Under the pieces are notes generated by a model, which was not told where the DNA came from, ran no database searches, and worked only from the letters and a program-made list of their open reading frames with translations. 64,000 nucleotides of DNA from G963663775 sp963664255 (GTDB lineage Bacteria; Bacillota; Clostridia; Oscillospirales; Butyricicoccaceae): contig OY760938.1 of the NCBI GenBank assembly GCA_963664255.1, positions 1,612,001-1,676,000 of the forward strand, given 5' to 3'. This document shows positions 42,485-50,757 of the stretch, in pieces (the first letter of the stretch is position 1; every line of letters starts with the position of its first letter). Position numbers and translations under genes: made by a program.

Positions 42485-43675
42485 ATGAAAGTAATGCTTT
42501 TATCTGTTTCCGCAGGGTATGGACACCATGCCACCGCCAAAGCACTCAGCGACATGCTTTCCGCAAAAGGCGCAGAGGTTGAAACATTGGATGTGTACCA
42601 ATATATCAGCCGTGCAGTGCAAAAAACCATTGACAAAGGCTATCTTTTTTCATCCAAGCATATGCCGGAGCTGTACCGCTTGGTATATGCCTTGGCAGAA
42701 AACCACGGCACCACCTATTTTGATATGTCCAAGCTGAATATGCTGAACATCGTCAACGCCTTGGGGTCTACACGCTTTCATCATATTCTGGGTGAGTTTG
42801 CGCCCGATGTTATCGTTTGTACACACGTGTTTGCCGCACAGCTGATGAATGAAATGACACGCCGCGGCATGGTGTCCGCACCTGTCATCGGAGTTGTCAC
42901 GGATTATACCATCCATCCCTTTTGGGAGGATGTGCCGCTGGTGCGCTACATCGTGACCGCCAGTGAGCTTTTGACCCAGCTTGCCGCCAAACGTGGTATC
43001 AATCCCAATCGCATTTTGCCGTTCGGCATTCCGATTCATCCAAAGTTCAATTCTCAAATTGCCAAGGCAGATGCCTGTATGCAGCTGGGATTGGACTCTG
43101 CACAGCCTACTTTGCTCATGATGGGCGGCAGCATGGGCTACTCGAATAGTAAGCGGTTGATTCGTCAGCTGTCGGTGCTTGGTATGCCGCTGCAAATCCT
43201 CGCTGTATGCGGCAATAACAAAAAGCAGTATCAGCAGCTGCTCGACTTGCTGGAGGATTGGGACAGCCCCTGCACGCTGCACCCCTATGGTTTCGTGGAC
43301 AATGTGGAGGTGATGATGAGTGCGGCAGACTGCATCATTACAAAGCCGGGCGGGCTGACCGTTTCGGAAGCACTCGCCAAAAATTTGCCCATGATTCTGG
43401 TAGACCCGATTCCAGGGCATGAAGAACGAAATGTGGAGTTTTTAGTGAACAATGGGATGGCGGCACTCGTGACCCGTACCTTCTCACTGGAGGAGGCAAT
43501 CTACCATCTTTATAAAAACCCCGTTCGTCTGCGCACCGTGCGGGAAACCATGGAGGCGGTGAGTCACCCCGATGCGACCGAGCGATTGACCGAGTTCGTG
43601 CTGCAGCTGCAGCATCCGCCGCTCCAAACAACCCCGCAGAAACAGGTATCTGCATTCCTTGCAGACTCTAAATAA
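42485..43675 (+). CDS. MGDG-synthase/UgtP-type glycosyltransferase
   Basis: The 396-residue GT28-type protein starts with the diagnostic VMLLSVSAGYGHHATAKALS acceptor-loop motif of monogalactosyl/glucosyl-diacylglycerol synthases, and its C-terminal half holds the nucleotide-sugar site (CGNNKKQYQQ, IITKPGGLTVSEAL, DPIPGHEERN). It probably glycosylates diacylglycerol to make membrane glycolipid or a lipoteichoic anchor at the cytoplasmic face. GGGAGGG at 42473-42479 precedes it. Sugar specificity cannot be read. Confidence 0.88.
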   Translation: MKVMLLSVSAGYGHHATAKALSDMLSAKGAEVETLDVYQYISRAVQKTIDKGYLFSSKHMPELYRLVYALAENHGTTYFDMSKLNMLNIVNALGSTRFHHILGEFAPDVIVCTHVFAAQLMNEMTRRGMVSAPVIGVVTDYTIHPFWEDVPLVRYIVTASELLTQLAAKRGINPNRILPFGIPIHPKFNSQIAKADACMQLGLDSAQPTLLMMGGSMGYSNSKRLIRQLSVLGMPLQILAVCGNNKKQYQQLLDLLEDWDSPCTLHPYGFVDNVEVMMSAADCIITKPGGLTVSEALAKNLPMILVDPIPGHEERNVEFLVNNGMAALVTRTFSLEEAIYHLYKNPVRLRTVRETMEAVSHPDATERLTEFVLQLQHPPLQTTPQKQVSAFLADSK

Positions 43676-43687
43676 GCCATAGCACAA

Positions 43688-43720
43688 AAGTCCTTTGCAG
43701 CCTTGCAAGGGGCTTTTTTG
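43688..43720 (+). terminator. Terminator of the glycosyltransferase gene
   Basis: AAGTCCTTTGCA (43688-43699) pairs with TGCAAGGGGCTT (43704-43715), with two mismatches, followed by T residues. Confidence 0.8.
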
Positions 43721-43874
43721 ATTGTGCTTGCCGTGCGTTCAAAATCCGTCAAATGTAGGCAGTTCCTTTCAAAAGCCACCGTCAAAACACGGCTTGATAG
43801 GATGAAAACCACCATTTTTGTGCATAATAGCAATCGATATGCCTTTAAAATGTTTGGCTTCTCTTTTTTGCACA

Positions 43875-43903
43875 TTGACGATTTTTCGGCTGCATGATAC
43901 ACT
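43875..43903 (+). promoter_or_regulatory. Promoter of the pfl operon
   Basis: TTGACG (43875-43880), 17 bases, TACACT (43898-43903). Start would be near 43910, a few bases before riboswitch helix P1. Confidence 0.8.
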
Positions 43904-43914
43904 ATAGATGCAAA

Positions 43915-44030
43915 GGATTCCTGCGACTGACGGAAATCAAAAGTGGGCAACCACAAGGGAGCAGAACCCGAATCCTACCTATGCCGACCGTCTGGGCAGT
44001 ATCGTAGTCGTATGCGATACTGCCTTTTTT
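43915..44030 (+). promoter_or_regulatory. ZTP riboswitch (pfl RNA motif) with transcription terminator
   Basis: The element matches the ZTP/ZMP aptamer. P1 is GGATTC (43915-43920)/GAATCC (43970-43975). P2 is GTGG (43943-43946)/CCAC (43951-43954) with GCAA loop, followed by the conserved AAGGGAGC. The core CGACTGACGG gives the 5' pseudoknot strand GACGG (43929-43933), pairing with CCGTC (43988-43992). P3 is GCC (43983-43985) with GGC (43995-43997) in GCCGACCGTCTGGGCA. The 3' strand of P3 is also the 5' end of a terminator stem GGCAGTATCG (43995-44004)/CGATACTGCC (44015-44024) followed by T6. So ligand-bound P3 should prevent termination and turn pflB on when purine intermediates ZTP/ZMP accumulate (10-formyl-THF shortage). 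Confidence 0.95.
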
Positions 44031-44068
44031 CACCAATAAAACCCAAGACAGAAAGGATGCGTGCTGTT

Positions 44069-46297
44069 ATGAACGCCTGGAATACATTTAAAGCCGGACA
44101 ATGGCAGGATGAAATCAATACACGTGACTTTATTCAGAAGAATTATACACCGTATGACGGAGATGCTGCGTTTTTGCAGCCTGCAACTGCGCGCACAACC
44201 GCGATTTTGGAACAGTTCCAGACCATGCTGCGGGAAGAGCAGGAGCGTGGCGGCGCACGCAATGTGGACACGGAAACCGTTATCAATATCACTGCCTTTC
44301 CTGCCGGATACATTGACAAGGCGCAGGAAATCATTGTCGGATTACAGACCGATGAGCCGCTCAAGCGTGCCTGCAACCCCTTCGGCGGGATGCGCATGGT
44401 GCGTGATGCGTGCAAGGCATATGGCTATACCGTTTCAGAAAAAATTGAGCAGGAGTTTGCCCAGCACAAAACCCATAACGATGGCGTTTTTTCTGCTTAT
44501 ACCAAGGATGTAAAAGAAGCACGTCATGTGGGGCTGCTGACCGGTTTGCCGGATGCATATGGCAGAGGTCGCATCATCGGTGACTATCGCCGTGTTGCGC
44601 TTTATGGCATCGACCGTTTGATTGCCGAAAAGCAGGCAGATAAGAATGCGTTGGGCGATGGCGTGACCACTGCGGACACCATCCGCACAGCGGAAGAGCT
44701 GACCGATCAAATTACTGCCCTCAAGCAAATCCGCCAGATGGCAGCACTCTATGGCTTTGATATTTCTCAGCCTGCAACCACCGCAAAAGAAGCGGTGCAG
44801 TGGCTGTATTTTGCCTATCTCGCAGGTATCAAGGAACAGAATGGTGCGGCAATGAGCCTTGGTCGTGTGTCCACCTTCCTTGATATTTATTTCGAGCGGG
44901 ATTTGGCAAACGGCACATTGACGGAATCCGAAGCGCAGGAAATCATGGACGACTTTGTGCTGAAGCTGCGTATGGCACGCCATTTGCGCACCCCGGAATA
45001 CAATGAGCTGTTCGGCGGTGACCCGATGTGGATTACCGAAGCCATTGGCGGCATGGGAGAAGACGGACGCCATTTGGTGACGAAAACCTGCTATCGGATG
45101 CTGCACACGCTGTACAATCTCAACCCGTCCGCAGAGCCGAATCTCACCGTGCTGTGGTCGGAAAAGCTTCCCCAGAACTGGAAGCGGTATATTGCTCGCG
45201 TTTCCTGCGAAACCGATGCGGTGCAGTACGAAAATGACGATGTAATGCGACCATATTTCGGCGATGATTATGCCATTGCCTGCTGTGTTTCCGCAATGCG
45301 GGTCGGCAAGGATATGCAGTTCTTCGGCGCGCGTGCCAACCTTGCAAAGCTGCTGGTGATGAGCCTCAACGGCGGTCGGGATGACCTCAAACATGAGCAG
45401 GTAGGGCCGACCATGCCGATTTATGAGGATGAGTATCTAGACTATGACAAGGTGCTTGCTCGTCTGGATTTCTATCGCCCATGGCTGGCGAAAACCTATG
45501 TTTCTGCAATGAATACCATTCATTATATGCATGATAAATACGCCTATGAAAAAAGCCAGATGGCACTGCACGATACCGAGGTGCGCCGTTTGATGGCATT
45601 TGGCATTGCGGGCATGAGCTGCATGGCAGATTCGCTTTCCGCCATCAAATATGCCAAGGTCAAGTGTGTGCGTGACCCTGAAACCGGACTCATCACAGAC
45701 TTCGTGACCGAAGGCGAGTTCCCGAAATTCGGCAACGATGATGACCGTGTGGATGCCATCGCCTGCGAACAGGTCAAGAAATTCTATGAAGCACTGTGCG
45801 AATATCCGCTTTATCGGGATGCCACCCATACGTTGTCGATTCTGACCATCACCTCCAACGTGATGTATGGCCAAAAGACTGGCAACACCCCTGATGGACG
45901 CCGTCTGGGCGAACCGCTGGCGCCGGGTGCAAATCCCATGTCGGGACGTGACACCTCGGGTGCGCTTGCCGAGCTGAACTCTGTGGCAAAGCTCAGCTAT
46001 GCCTACTGCCGCGATGGCATTTCCAACACCTTTTCTATCGTGCCGCAGGCGCTTGGCAAGACGGAGGAGGCACGCATTGACAACTTGATTGCGCTCATGA
46101 GCGGTTATTTCGGACAGGGGGCGCATCATCTGAACGTCAATGTTATGAACCCAGAAACCTTGCTGGCGGCATATGAAGACCCTGCGGCATATCCGAATCT
46201 GACGATTCGTGTTTCCGGCTATGCGGTTAATTTCTATAAGCTGTCCCGTGAGCAGCAGCGCGAGGTCATCTCCCGCACCTTCCATATCGCCGTATGA
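44069..46297 (+). CDS. pflB: Formate acetyltransferase (pyruvate formate-lyase)
   Basis: The 742-residue glycyl-radical enzyme converts pyruvate + CoA to acetyl-CoA + formate. Catalytic Cys405-Cys406 lie in IACCVSAMRVGKDMQFFGAR, and the radical Gly717 in IRVSGYAVNF near the C-terminus. Length and both motifs match true PFL rather than a diol dehydratase relative. GAAAGGA lies about 11 bases before the ATG at 44069; the in-frame ATG at 43943 is inside the riboswitch. It is followed by pflA with a 4-base overlap. Formate produced can feed 10-formyl-THF, which fits control by the ZTP riboswitch. Confidence 0.97.
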   Translation: MNAWNTFKAGQWQDEINTRDFIQKNYTPYDGDAAFLQPATARTTAILEQFQTMLREEQERGGARNVDTETVINITAFPAGYIDKAQEIIVGLQTDEPLKRACNPFGGMRMVRDACKAYGYTVSEKIEQEFAQHKTHNDGVFSAYTKDVKEARHVGLLTGLPDAYGRGRIIGDYRRVALYGIDRLIAEKQADKNALGDGVTTADTIRTAEELTDQITALKQIRQMAALYGFDISQPATTAKEAVQWLYFAYLAGIKEQNGAAMSLGRVSTFLDIYFERDLANGTLTESEAQEIMDDFVLKLRMARHLRTPEYNELFGGDPMWITEAIGGMGEDGRHLVTKTCYRMLHTLYNLNPSAEPNLTVLWSEKLPQNWKRYIARVSCETDAVQYENDDVMRPYFGDDYAIACCVSAMRVGKDMQFFGARANLAKLLVMSLNGGRDDLKHEQVGPTMPIYEDEYLDYDKVLARLDFYRPWLAKTYVSAMNTIHYMHDKYAYEKSQMALHDTEVRRLMAFGIAGMSCMADSLSAIKYAKVKCVRDPETGLITDFVTEGEFPKFGNDDDRVDAIACEQVKKFYEALCEYPLYRDATHTLSILTITSNVMYGQKTGNTPDGRRLGEPLAPGANPMSGRDTSGALAELNSVAKLSYAYCRDGISNTFSIVPQALGKTEEARIDNLIALMSGYFGQGAHHLNVNVMNPETLLAAYEDPAAYPNLTIRVSGYAVNFYKLSREQQREVISRTFHIAV

Positions 46298-46992
46298 CGG
46301 GCTATGTGCACGCGCTGCAGTCACTTGGTGCGGTCGATGGGCCGGGTCTGCGCTATGTCGTGTTTCTGCAGGGGTGTCCGCTGCGCTGTGTCTACTGCCA
46401 CAACCCCGACACGTGGCAGACCAAAGGCGGTACGCCCTATTCCGTTGAGGAGCTGACAGCGAAAATTCTGCGCTGCAAGCCGTATTTTCAAAACGGCGGC
46501 GGCGTTACGGTTTCGGGTGGCGAACCGCTGCTGCAAGCGGATTTTGTAGCGACATTATTTGAAAAACTACACCAAAATGGCGTTCATACGGCACTGGACA
46601 CCGCAGGTGCTGCGGGCGTGTCGGCTGCCGAGGCGGTGCTGCGCCACACCGACTTGGTGCTGATGGATTTGAAATTCACGAACAATGCGGACTATGTGCG
46701 CCATACAGGCGGAACGCTCCATATGGCAGAGCAGTTTTTGGCATTGACCACCAAAATGCAGGTGCCGCTTTGGCTGCGCCATGTGGTGATTCCCGGCATC
46801 AATGATACCGTGGAGGACCTGCAAAAGGTACAGGAACTGGCGGCGCAATATCCCAATCTGGAAAAAATAGAGTGGCTGCCCTTTCATAATCTGTGCGCCG
46901 AAAAATATCATGCACTGCACCTGCCGTTTCCGTTGGAGGAAACTCCAAGTCTGTCACAGGCGCAGTTGGATACATTGCTCAAGCAGCTTTGA
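46294..46992 (+). CDS. pflA: Pyruvate formate-lyase activating enzyme (radical SAM)
   Basis: The 232-residue enzyme has the radical SAM triad Cys28, Cys32, Cys35 in GCPLRCVYCHNPDTW and a GGEPLLQADF SAM-binding motif. It installs the glycyl radical in PflB. Its ATG overlaps the pflB stop (ATGA), so it is translationally coupled. A strong terminator follows 15 bases beyond the stop. Confidence 0.97.
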   Translation: MTGYVHALQSLGAVDGPGLRYVVFLQGCPLRCVYCHNPDTWQTKGGTPYSVEELTAKILRCKPYFQNGGGVTVSGGEPLLQADFVATLFEKLHQNGVHTALDTAGAAGVSAAEAVLRHTDLVLMDLKFTNNADYVRHTGGTLHMAEQFLALTTKMQVPLWLRHVVIPGINDTVEDLQKVQELAAQYPNLEKIEWLPFHNLCAEKYHALHLPFPLEETPSLSQAQLDTLLKQL

Positions 46993-47006
46993 TGCTTTGT
47001 TTTTTA

Positions 47007-47045
47007 CCGCCGATGCGATTTTTTGCATCGGCGGTTGTTCTTTTT
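47007..47045 (+). terminator. Terminator of the pfl operon
   Basis: CCGCCGATGC (47007-47016) pairs perfectly with GCATCGGCGG (47025-47034), followed by the T-rich TTGTTCTTTTT. Confidence 0.9.
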
Positions 47046-47147
47046 GAAAAAAAATTCTTTCTGTAAGCAATTTGTGATATACTGTTTGCAGGCAGACGGT
47101 ATATGTCTTATTTCAAGATTATATCATTGCGACACAAAATGCGGCAG

Positions 47148-47183
47148 TCTGACTTCATTTTCAGATTGTCTCTATGATATAAT
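47148..47183 (+). promoter_or_regulatory. Extended -10 promoter with an inverted repeat over the -35 region
   Basis: TGA-TATAAT is at 47175-47183. Where a -35 hexamer would lie, the sequence instead holds the dyad TCTGA (47148-47152) / TCAGA (47161-47165). Crp/Fnr-family regulators bind dyads of about this size, so it may be an operator of the gene just downstream. That assignment is inference. Confidence 0.5.
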
Positions 47184-47239
47184 AGAACAACTATTGTTGC
47201 GGGCATCCTGCAGCACTATCGACAGACAGGAGGTCTATC

Positions 47240-47950
47240 ATGGAAAAAGAAGAATTGCGCACACTCTTTGCCGAAAAATTGTCTTTCTGGACGCATTTGT
47301 CTGGAGATGAACAGACATATATGTTAGAAAATGCTTACGTCACCGCTTATGAGAAAGGCACACCGCTGCTCAGCAGCGATATGAACTGCATTGGGGTGCT
47401 GCTGGTGCGGCGGGGACAGCTGCGGGTGTATATGCTGTCGGAGGATGGGCGTGAAATCACGCTGTATCGTTTGTTTTCCGGCGATGTGTGTGTGCTTTCT
47501 GCCTCCTGCGTGTTGGATACGATTACATTTGATGTGTGCATTGATACGGAAGAACCCACCGAAATCATCATCATTCCGGCATCGCTATTCCGTCAGCTGT
47601 CGCAAAGTAACGTTTATGTGGAATGCTTCGGCTATCAAATCACCACCGAGCGTTTTTCCGATGTGATGTGGGCTATGCAGCAGATTTTGTTCATGAGCTT
47701 TGACCGGCGGCTTGCCATTTTTTTGATTGACGAACTCACCAAAATCGAAGGGGACACCATCCATCTGACCCATGAGCAAATCGCCAAATATATGGGCAGT
47801 GCGCGTGAGGTGGTCAGCCGTATGCTCAAATATTTTGCGGGCGAAGGCTTGGTGCAGCTATCGCGCGGTGGGGTGCGTGTGCCGGATAAACGCCGTCTGC
47901 GCACCATGTATATCGAAAACAACCATTCCCGCACACGCCGTGCACGGTGA
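47240..47950 (+). CDS. Crp/Fnr-family transcriptional regulator
   Basis: The 236-residue protein has a cyclic-nucleotide-binding-type beta barrel (ASCVLDTITFDVCIDTEEPT region, about residues 30-125), a dimer helix, and a C-terminal winged helix with LTHEQIAKYMGSAREVVSRM as the recognition region. It lacks the N-terminal Cys cluster of E. coli Fnr, although isolated Cys residues occur in the barrel. It follows the pfl operon and has its own promoter. CAGGAGG at 47227-47233 sets the start. Effector unknown. Confidence 0.92.
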   Translation: MEKEELRTLFAEKLSFWTHLSGDEQTYMLENAYVTAYEKGTPLLSSDMNCIGVLLVRRGQLRVYMLSEDGREITLYRLFSGDVCVLSASCVLDTITFDVCIDTEEPTEIIIIPASLFRQLSQSNVYVECFGYQITTERFSDVMWAMQQILFMSFDRRLAIFLIDELTKIEGDTIHLTHEQIAKYMGSAREVVSRMLKYFAGEGLVQLSRGGVRVPDKRRLRTMYIENNHSRTRRAR

Positions 47951-48001
47951 GTGCGCCATTTATTGTGTAGTATCGTCCATTGAACTAGAAAGGACCGCCT
48001 T

Positions 48002-48862
48002 ATGAAAGGTATCATTCTTGCCGCTGGCAAGGGAACACGATTGTATCCCATGACAAAACCCATTTGCAAACCCCTGCTGCCTGTCTATGACAAGCCGCTT
48101 TTATATTATCCGCTGAATCTGCTGCTGCAGGCAGGCTGCAAGGAAATCTTAATCATTGTGCCGCCGCAGGAGCAGACCCCGTTTGAAAATCTGCTGGGGG
48201 ATGGCAGTCAGCTGGGCATTCACATTCAATATCGGGAGCAGCCGGTTGCTCGTGGCATTGCAGATGCGTTTTTAATTGGGGCATCCTTTATTGGAAACGA
48301 TGCGGTATGCTTGGCACTGGGGGACAATATCTTTCACTCCCAACATTTGACGGAGCGTCTGTCGAAAATCCTGCCCTTGCGGCAGGGGGCAACCGTTTTC
48401 GGCTATTGGGTGGAAGACCCCAGACCATTTGGCGTGGTGGAATTCGATGCACAGGGCAACGCTATCAGCATTGAAGAAAAGCCTGCGCATCCCAAATCCA
48501 ATTACATCATCCCCGGTTTGTATTTTTACGACAATCAGGTGGTGGGAATTGCGCAGAATCTGACACCCTCCGCACGCGGGGAGCTGGAAATCACCGATGT
48601 CAATCTGGAATATCTGCGCCGCAAGCAGCTGCACGTCATTGCATTGGACGAGCAGTGCACGTGGATGGATGCCGGAACGGCAGACAGTATGTATGAAGCG
48701 GCAGGCAAAATACAAGCCTTGCAGCGACAAACAGGGCGCTATATTGGCTGCATTGAAGAAACTGCGCACGCACAAGGCTATATCTCCACCGAGCAGGTGC
48801 ATACCCTTGGCGAAGCGTTGGGCATGACGCTGTATGGACAATATCTGCAATGCATTTTATAG
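48002..48862 (+). CDS. rfbA: Glucose-1-phosphate thymidylyltransferase
   Basis: The 286-residue enzyme makes dTDP-glucose from dTTP and glucose-1-phosphate. The nucleotide-binding motif AAGKGTRLYPMTK is at residues 7-19, with ALGDNIFH, GVVEFD and IEEKPAHPKSNYIIPGLYFY as in RmlA. No rmlB, C or D is adjacent, so this copy is separated from a dTDP-rhamnose cluster. It lies 51 bases after the regulator, with AAAGGA upstream, and may be co-transcribed with it. Confidence 0.93.
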   Translation: MKGIILAAGKGTRLYPMTKPICKPLLPVYDKPLLYYPLNLLLQAGCKEILIIVPPQEQTPFENLLGDGSQLGIHIQYREQPVARGIADAFLIGASFIGNDAVCLALGDNIFHSQHLTERLSKILPLRQGATVFGYWVEDPRPFGVVEFDAQGNAISIEEKPAHPKSNYIIPGLYFYDNQVVGIAQNLTPSARGELEITDVNLEYLRRKQLHVIALDEQCTWMDAGTADSMYEAAGKIQALQRQTGRYIGCIEETAHAQGYISTEQVHTLGEALGMTLYGQYLQCIL

Positions 48863-49006
48863 TGTGCCATCGCCCATGCAAAGGAGTTATTTGCGGCAAA
48901 GCCCAGAAAACATCTTATGTTCCGCATTTTAACACGAGTTGTTCATAATCGTTCGGTATGATGAACCCATTGATACACAACTTGGATGTAGAAAGAGGTT
49001 TTCATA

Positions 49007-50011
49007 ATGGTACGAAAAACACCGAAATTTTTGGCAATGCTGTTAGCGGTCAGTGCGGCAGTTTCCTCCTTGACATTGGGCAGTGCAATGGCTGCAGATA
49101 CAACGGATACGCAGCTGCGGGGTCAGGTTACTGCCATCAGCGGCAGCAGCATCACGCTTGCTTTATATGAGGATACTGCTGGTGAAGCACCGACGGGTGA
49201 AGCACCCACCGGCGAAGCACCGGATACCGACAGCACACCGCCCGAGCTGCCCACCACGGATGACAGCGCTGCGGATGGCACACAGCCGACGGAGCGCGGC
49301 AACGGCGGCGGCGGTCACAGCATGACCTTATCCGGCGAAACCCAGACCATTACCATTTCTGATGATACGACCATCACAACAGACGAACAGGGTGAAAGCA
49401 CCAGTGCAACCCTGTCGGATATTACCGTTGGATGCACCTTGTTTGTGACCTTGTCTGACGATGATACCGTGTCTGCGGTATCCATCATGCAGGCAATGGC
49501 AGAGGGCGATGCGGCTGCAAATGGCGGCAACGGCGGTACAGCAACGGATAAAAGCACCGCAGGCAGCACGGCGAAAAGTGCCGCGGCAACCCTTTCCCAG
49601 TCAGCGGTGACCATTGATGGCACGGCAGTCAGCTTCCAGGCATACAACATCAATGGCAACAACTATTTTAAGCTGCGTGATTTGGCAAAGGCACTCACCA
49701 CGTCTGACAAGACGTTTGAAGTCGGCTATGACAGCGCCACCGCAGCCATCACCTTGACCTCTGGTAAGGCATATACCACCGTGGGCGGTGAATTGGCGGC
49801 TGCCGCTGGCACTGCAAGTGCAACGGCAAGCACCTCTGCGGCAGCCATTTATCTCGACGGCACACAGCTCAATCTGACGGCATATAACATCGGCGGCAAC
49901 AACTATTTCAAGCTGCGCGATTTGGCAGAAGCATTGGATTTTGGTGTTTCCTATGACAGCACCTCCAACACCATTGTGATTGACACCACAGCTGGCTACT
50001 CGGTTGCATAA
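49007..50011 (+). CDS. Secreted protein with two copper-amine-oxidase-like 'stalk' repeats
   Basis: The 334-residue protein has a signal peptide ending near AMA (residue 29), a beta-rich region (TDTQLRGQVTAISGSSITLA), a tripled GEAPT-type linker, a Gly-rich GNGGGGH stretch, an Ala/Thr/Ser-rich linker, and two copies of the stalk motif: YNINGNNYFKLRDLAKAL (near residue 215) and YNIGGNNYFKLRDLAEAL (near 297). Such repeats occur in extracellular Firmicute proteins as structural or wall-associating modules, without the oxidase active site. The catalytic or binding role of the N-terminal part is unknown. AGAAAGAGG precedes the start. Confidence 0.85.
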   Translation: MVRKTPKFLAMLLAVSAAVSSLTLGSAMAADTTDTQLRGQVTAISGSSITLALYEDTAGEAPTGEAPTGEAPDTDSTPPELPTTDDSAADGTQPTERGNGGGGHSMTLSGETQTITISDDTTITTDEQGESTSATLSDITVGCTLFVTLSDDDTVSAVSIMQAMAEGDAAANGGNGGTATDKSTAGSTAKSAAATLSQSAVTIDGTAVSFQAYNINGNNYFKLRDLAKALTTSDKTFEVGYDSATAAITLTSGKAYTTVGGELAAAAGTASATASTSAAAIYLDGTQLNLTAYNIGGNNYFKLRDLAEALDFGVSYDSTSNTIVIDTTAGYSVA

Positions 50012-50203
50012 CGCCGTTTGCGGTAAGACCTGCGGAACCCGATGCAGGCAAACACAATGAATCGAAAATATAGCAAGGCAGATACAGCGCACATAATGGC
50101 GTGTAGCTGCCTTGCTTTCATATGGTGGGAAATCCTCTGTTTGTTCAAGTCTGTCCAAAGCAAGCCATTTTTCCCGTTTTTCGTGTGTCGCTTGCTTAGG
50201 CCC

Positions 50204-50377
50204 CGCTATTTGGATGAAGAACAGGCGGGGGCGCTGTTGGAGGCATTGGAAGATGAGAAGATGCAATATAAGTCGGTTGTATTGCTTTTGCTCAACACAG
50301 GTTTGCGCAGGGGCGAACGGTGTGGGCTGGAATGGGCAGAGATAGGCTTTGACAGTGCATTGCTTCATGTGAAGAAT
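50204..50377 (+). pseudogene. Integrase fragment (tyrosine recombinase scar)
   Basis: A 58-residue stretch reads RYLDEEQAGALLEALED... through NTGLRRGERCGLEW and ends LLHVKNG. This is the first catalytic-Arg region of a tyrosine recombinase (TGLRRGE). Upstream and downstream coding is lost, so it is a remnant. It lies about 90 bases from the 3' end of tRNA-Arg, the usual position for an element integrated in a tRNA gene. Confidence 0.8.
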
Positions 50378-50426
50378 GGCATACCCTGTTTTTTTATGTG
50401 CGGGAACAAACACCGGAAAAGTGCAG

Positions 50427-50456
50427 GAAAAAGCCGCTTTCTACTCGAAAGCGGCT
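50427..50456 (-). terminator. Terminator of the tRNA-Arg gene (minus strand)
   Basis: AGCCGCTTT (50432-50440) pairs with AAAGCGGCT (50448-50456). On the minus strand it lies 8 bases beyond the CCA end and is followed by T residues. Confidence 0.85.
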
Positions 50457-50463
50457 ATCATAT

Positions 50464-50540
50464 TGGTACGCCGGAAGGGACTTGAACCCCTGACCTACTG
50501 GTTCGTAGCCAGTCACTCTATCCAACTGAGCTACCGGCGC
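50464..50540 (-). tRNA. tRNA-Arg (anticodon ACG), CCA encoded
   Basis: The minus strand folds as a cloverleaf of 77 bases. The acceptor is GCGCCGG/CCGGCGT (a G-U at the first pair), the D-stem begins GCTC, the anticodon stem-loop is CTGGC-TACGAAC-CAG with anticodon ACG, and the T-arm is AGGGG-TTCAAGT-CCCTT. Discriminator A and CCA follow at 50467-50464. ACG reads CGN Arg codons after deamination to inosine. Confidence 0.96.
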
Positions 50541-50610
50541 ATATATGAATTTCCTGCAGGGTCTGACAGGGTTTTGCTTTTTTCAAAGGCTCTGTCGTGA
50601 CTGCCTATTT

Positions 50611-50639
50611 AGAATATCATAACAAGGATAGAATGTCAA
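50611..50639 (-). promoter_or_regulatory. Promoter of tRNA-Arg (minus strand)
   Basis: On the minus strand TTGACA (plus 50634-50639), 17 bases, TATTCT (plus 50611-50616). Start would be near 50604, about 63 bases before the mature 5' end. Confidence 0.85.
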
Positions 50640-50757
50640 CAGATTTTTTAAGTATTTTCAAAAAAATGCGTGCGCAAAGGGCAGCTGCTATTTCGCAAAC
50701 GAGAACAGGCGTGAGAAGAGGGGCGGCATGGCGGATGCGTGTGATGCATACGGTGGG

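Noticed and set aside
49180..49230. Short tandem repeat resembling a CRISPR or satellite
   Set aside because: It is an in-frame GEAPT-coding repeat within a secreted protein; there are no spacers and no cas genes.
1..50540. The two integrase remnants bounding one large genomic island
   Set aside because: Between them lie core ribosomal, pfl and mur genes with native order and signals; the two recombinase remnants are different fragments in opposite orientations.
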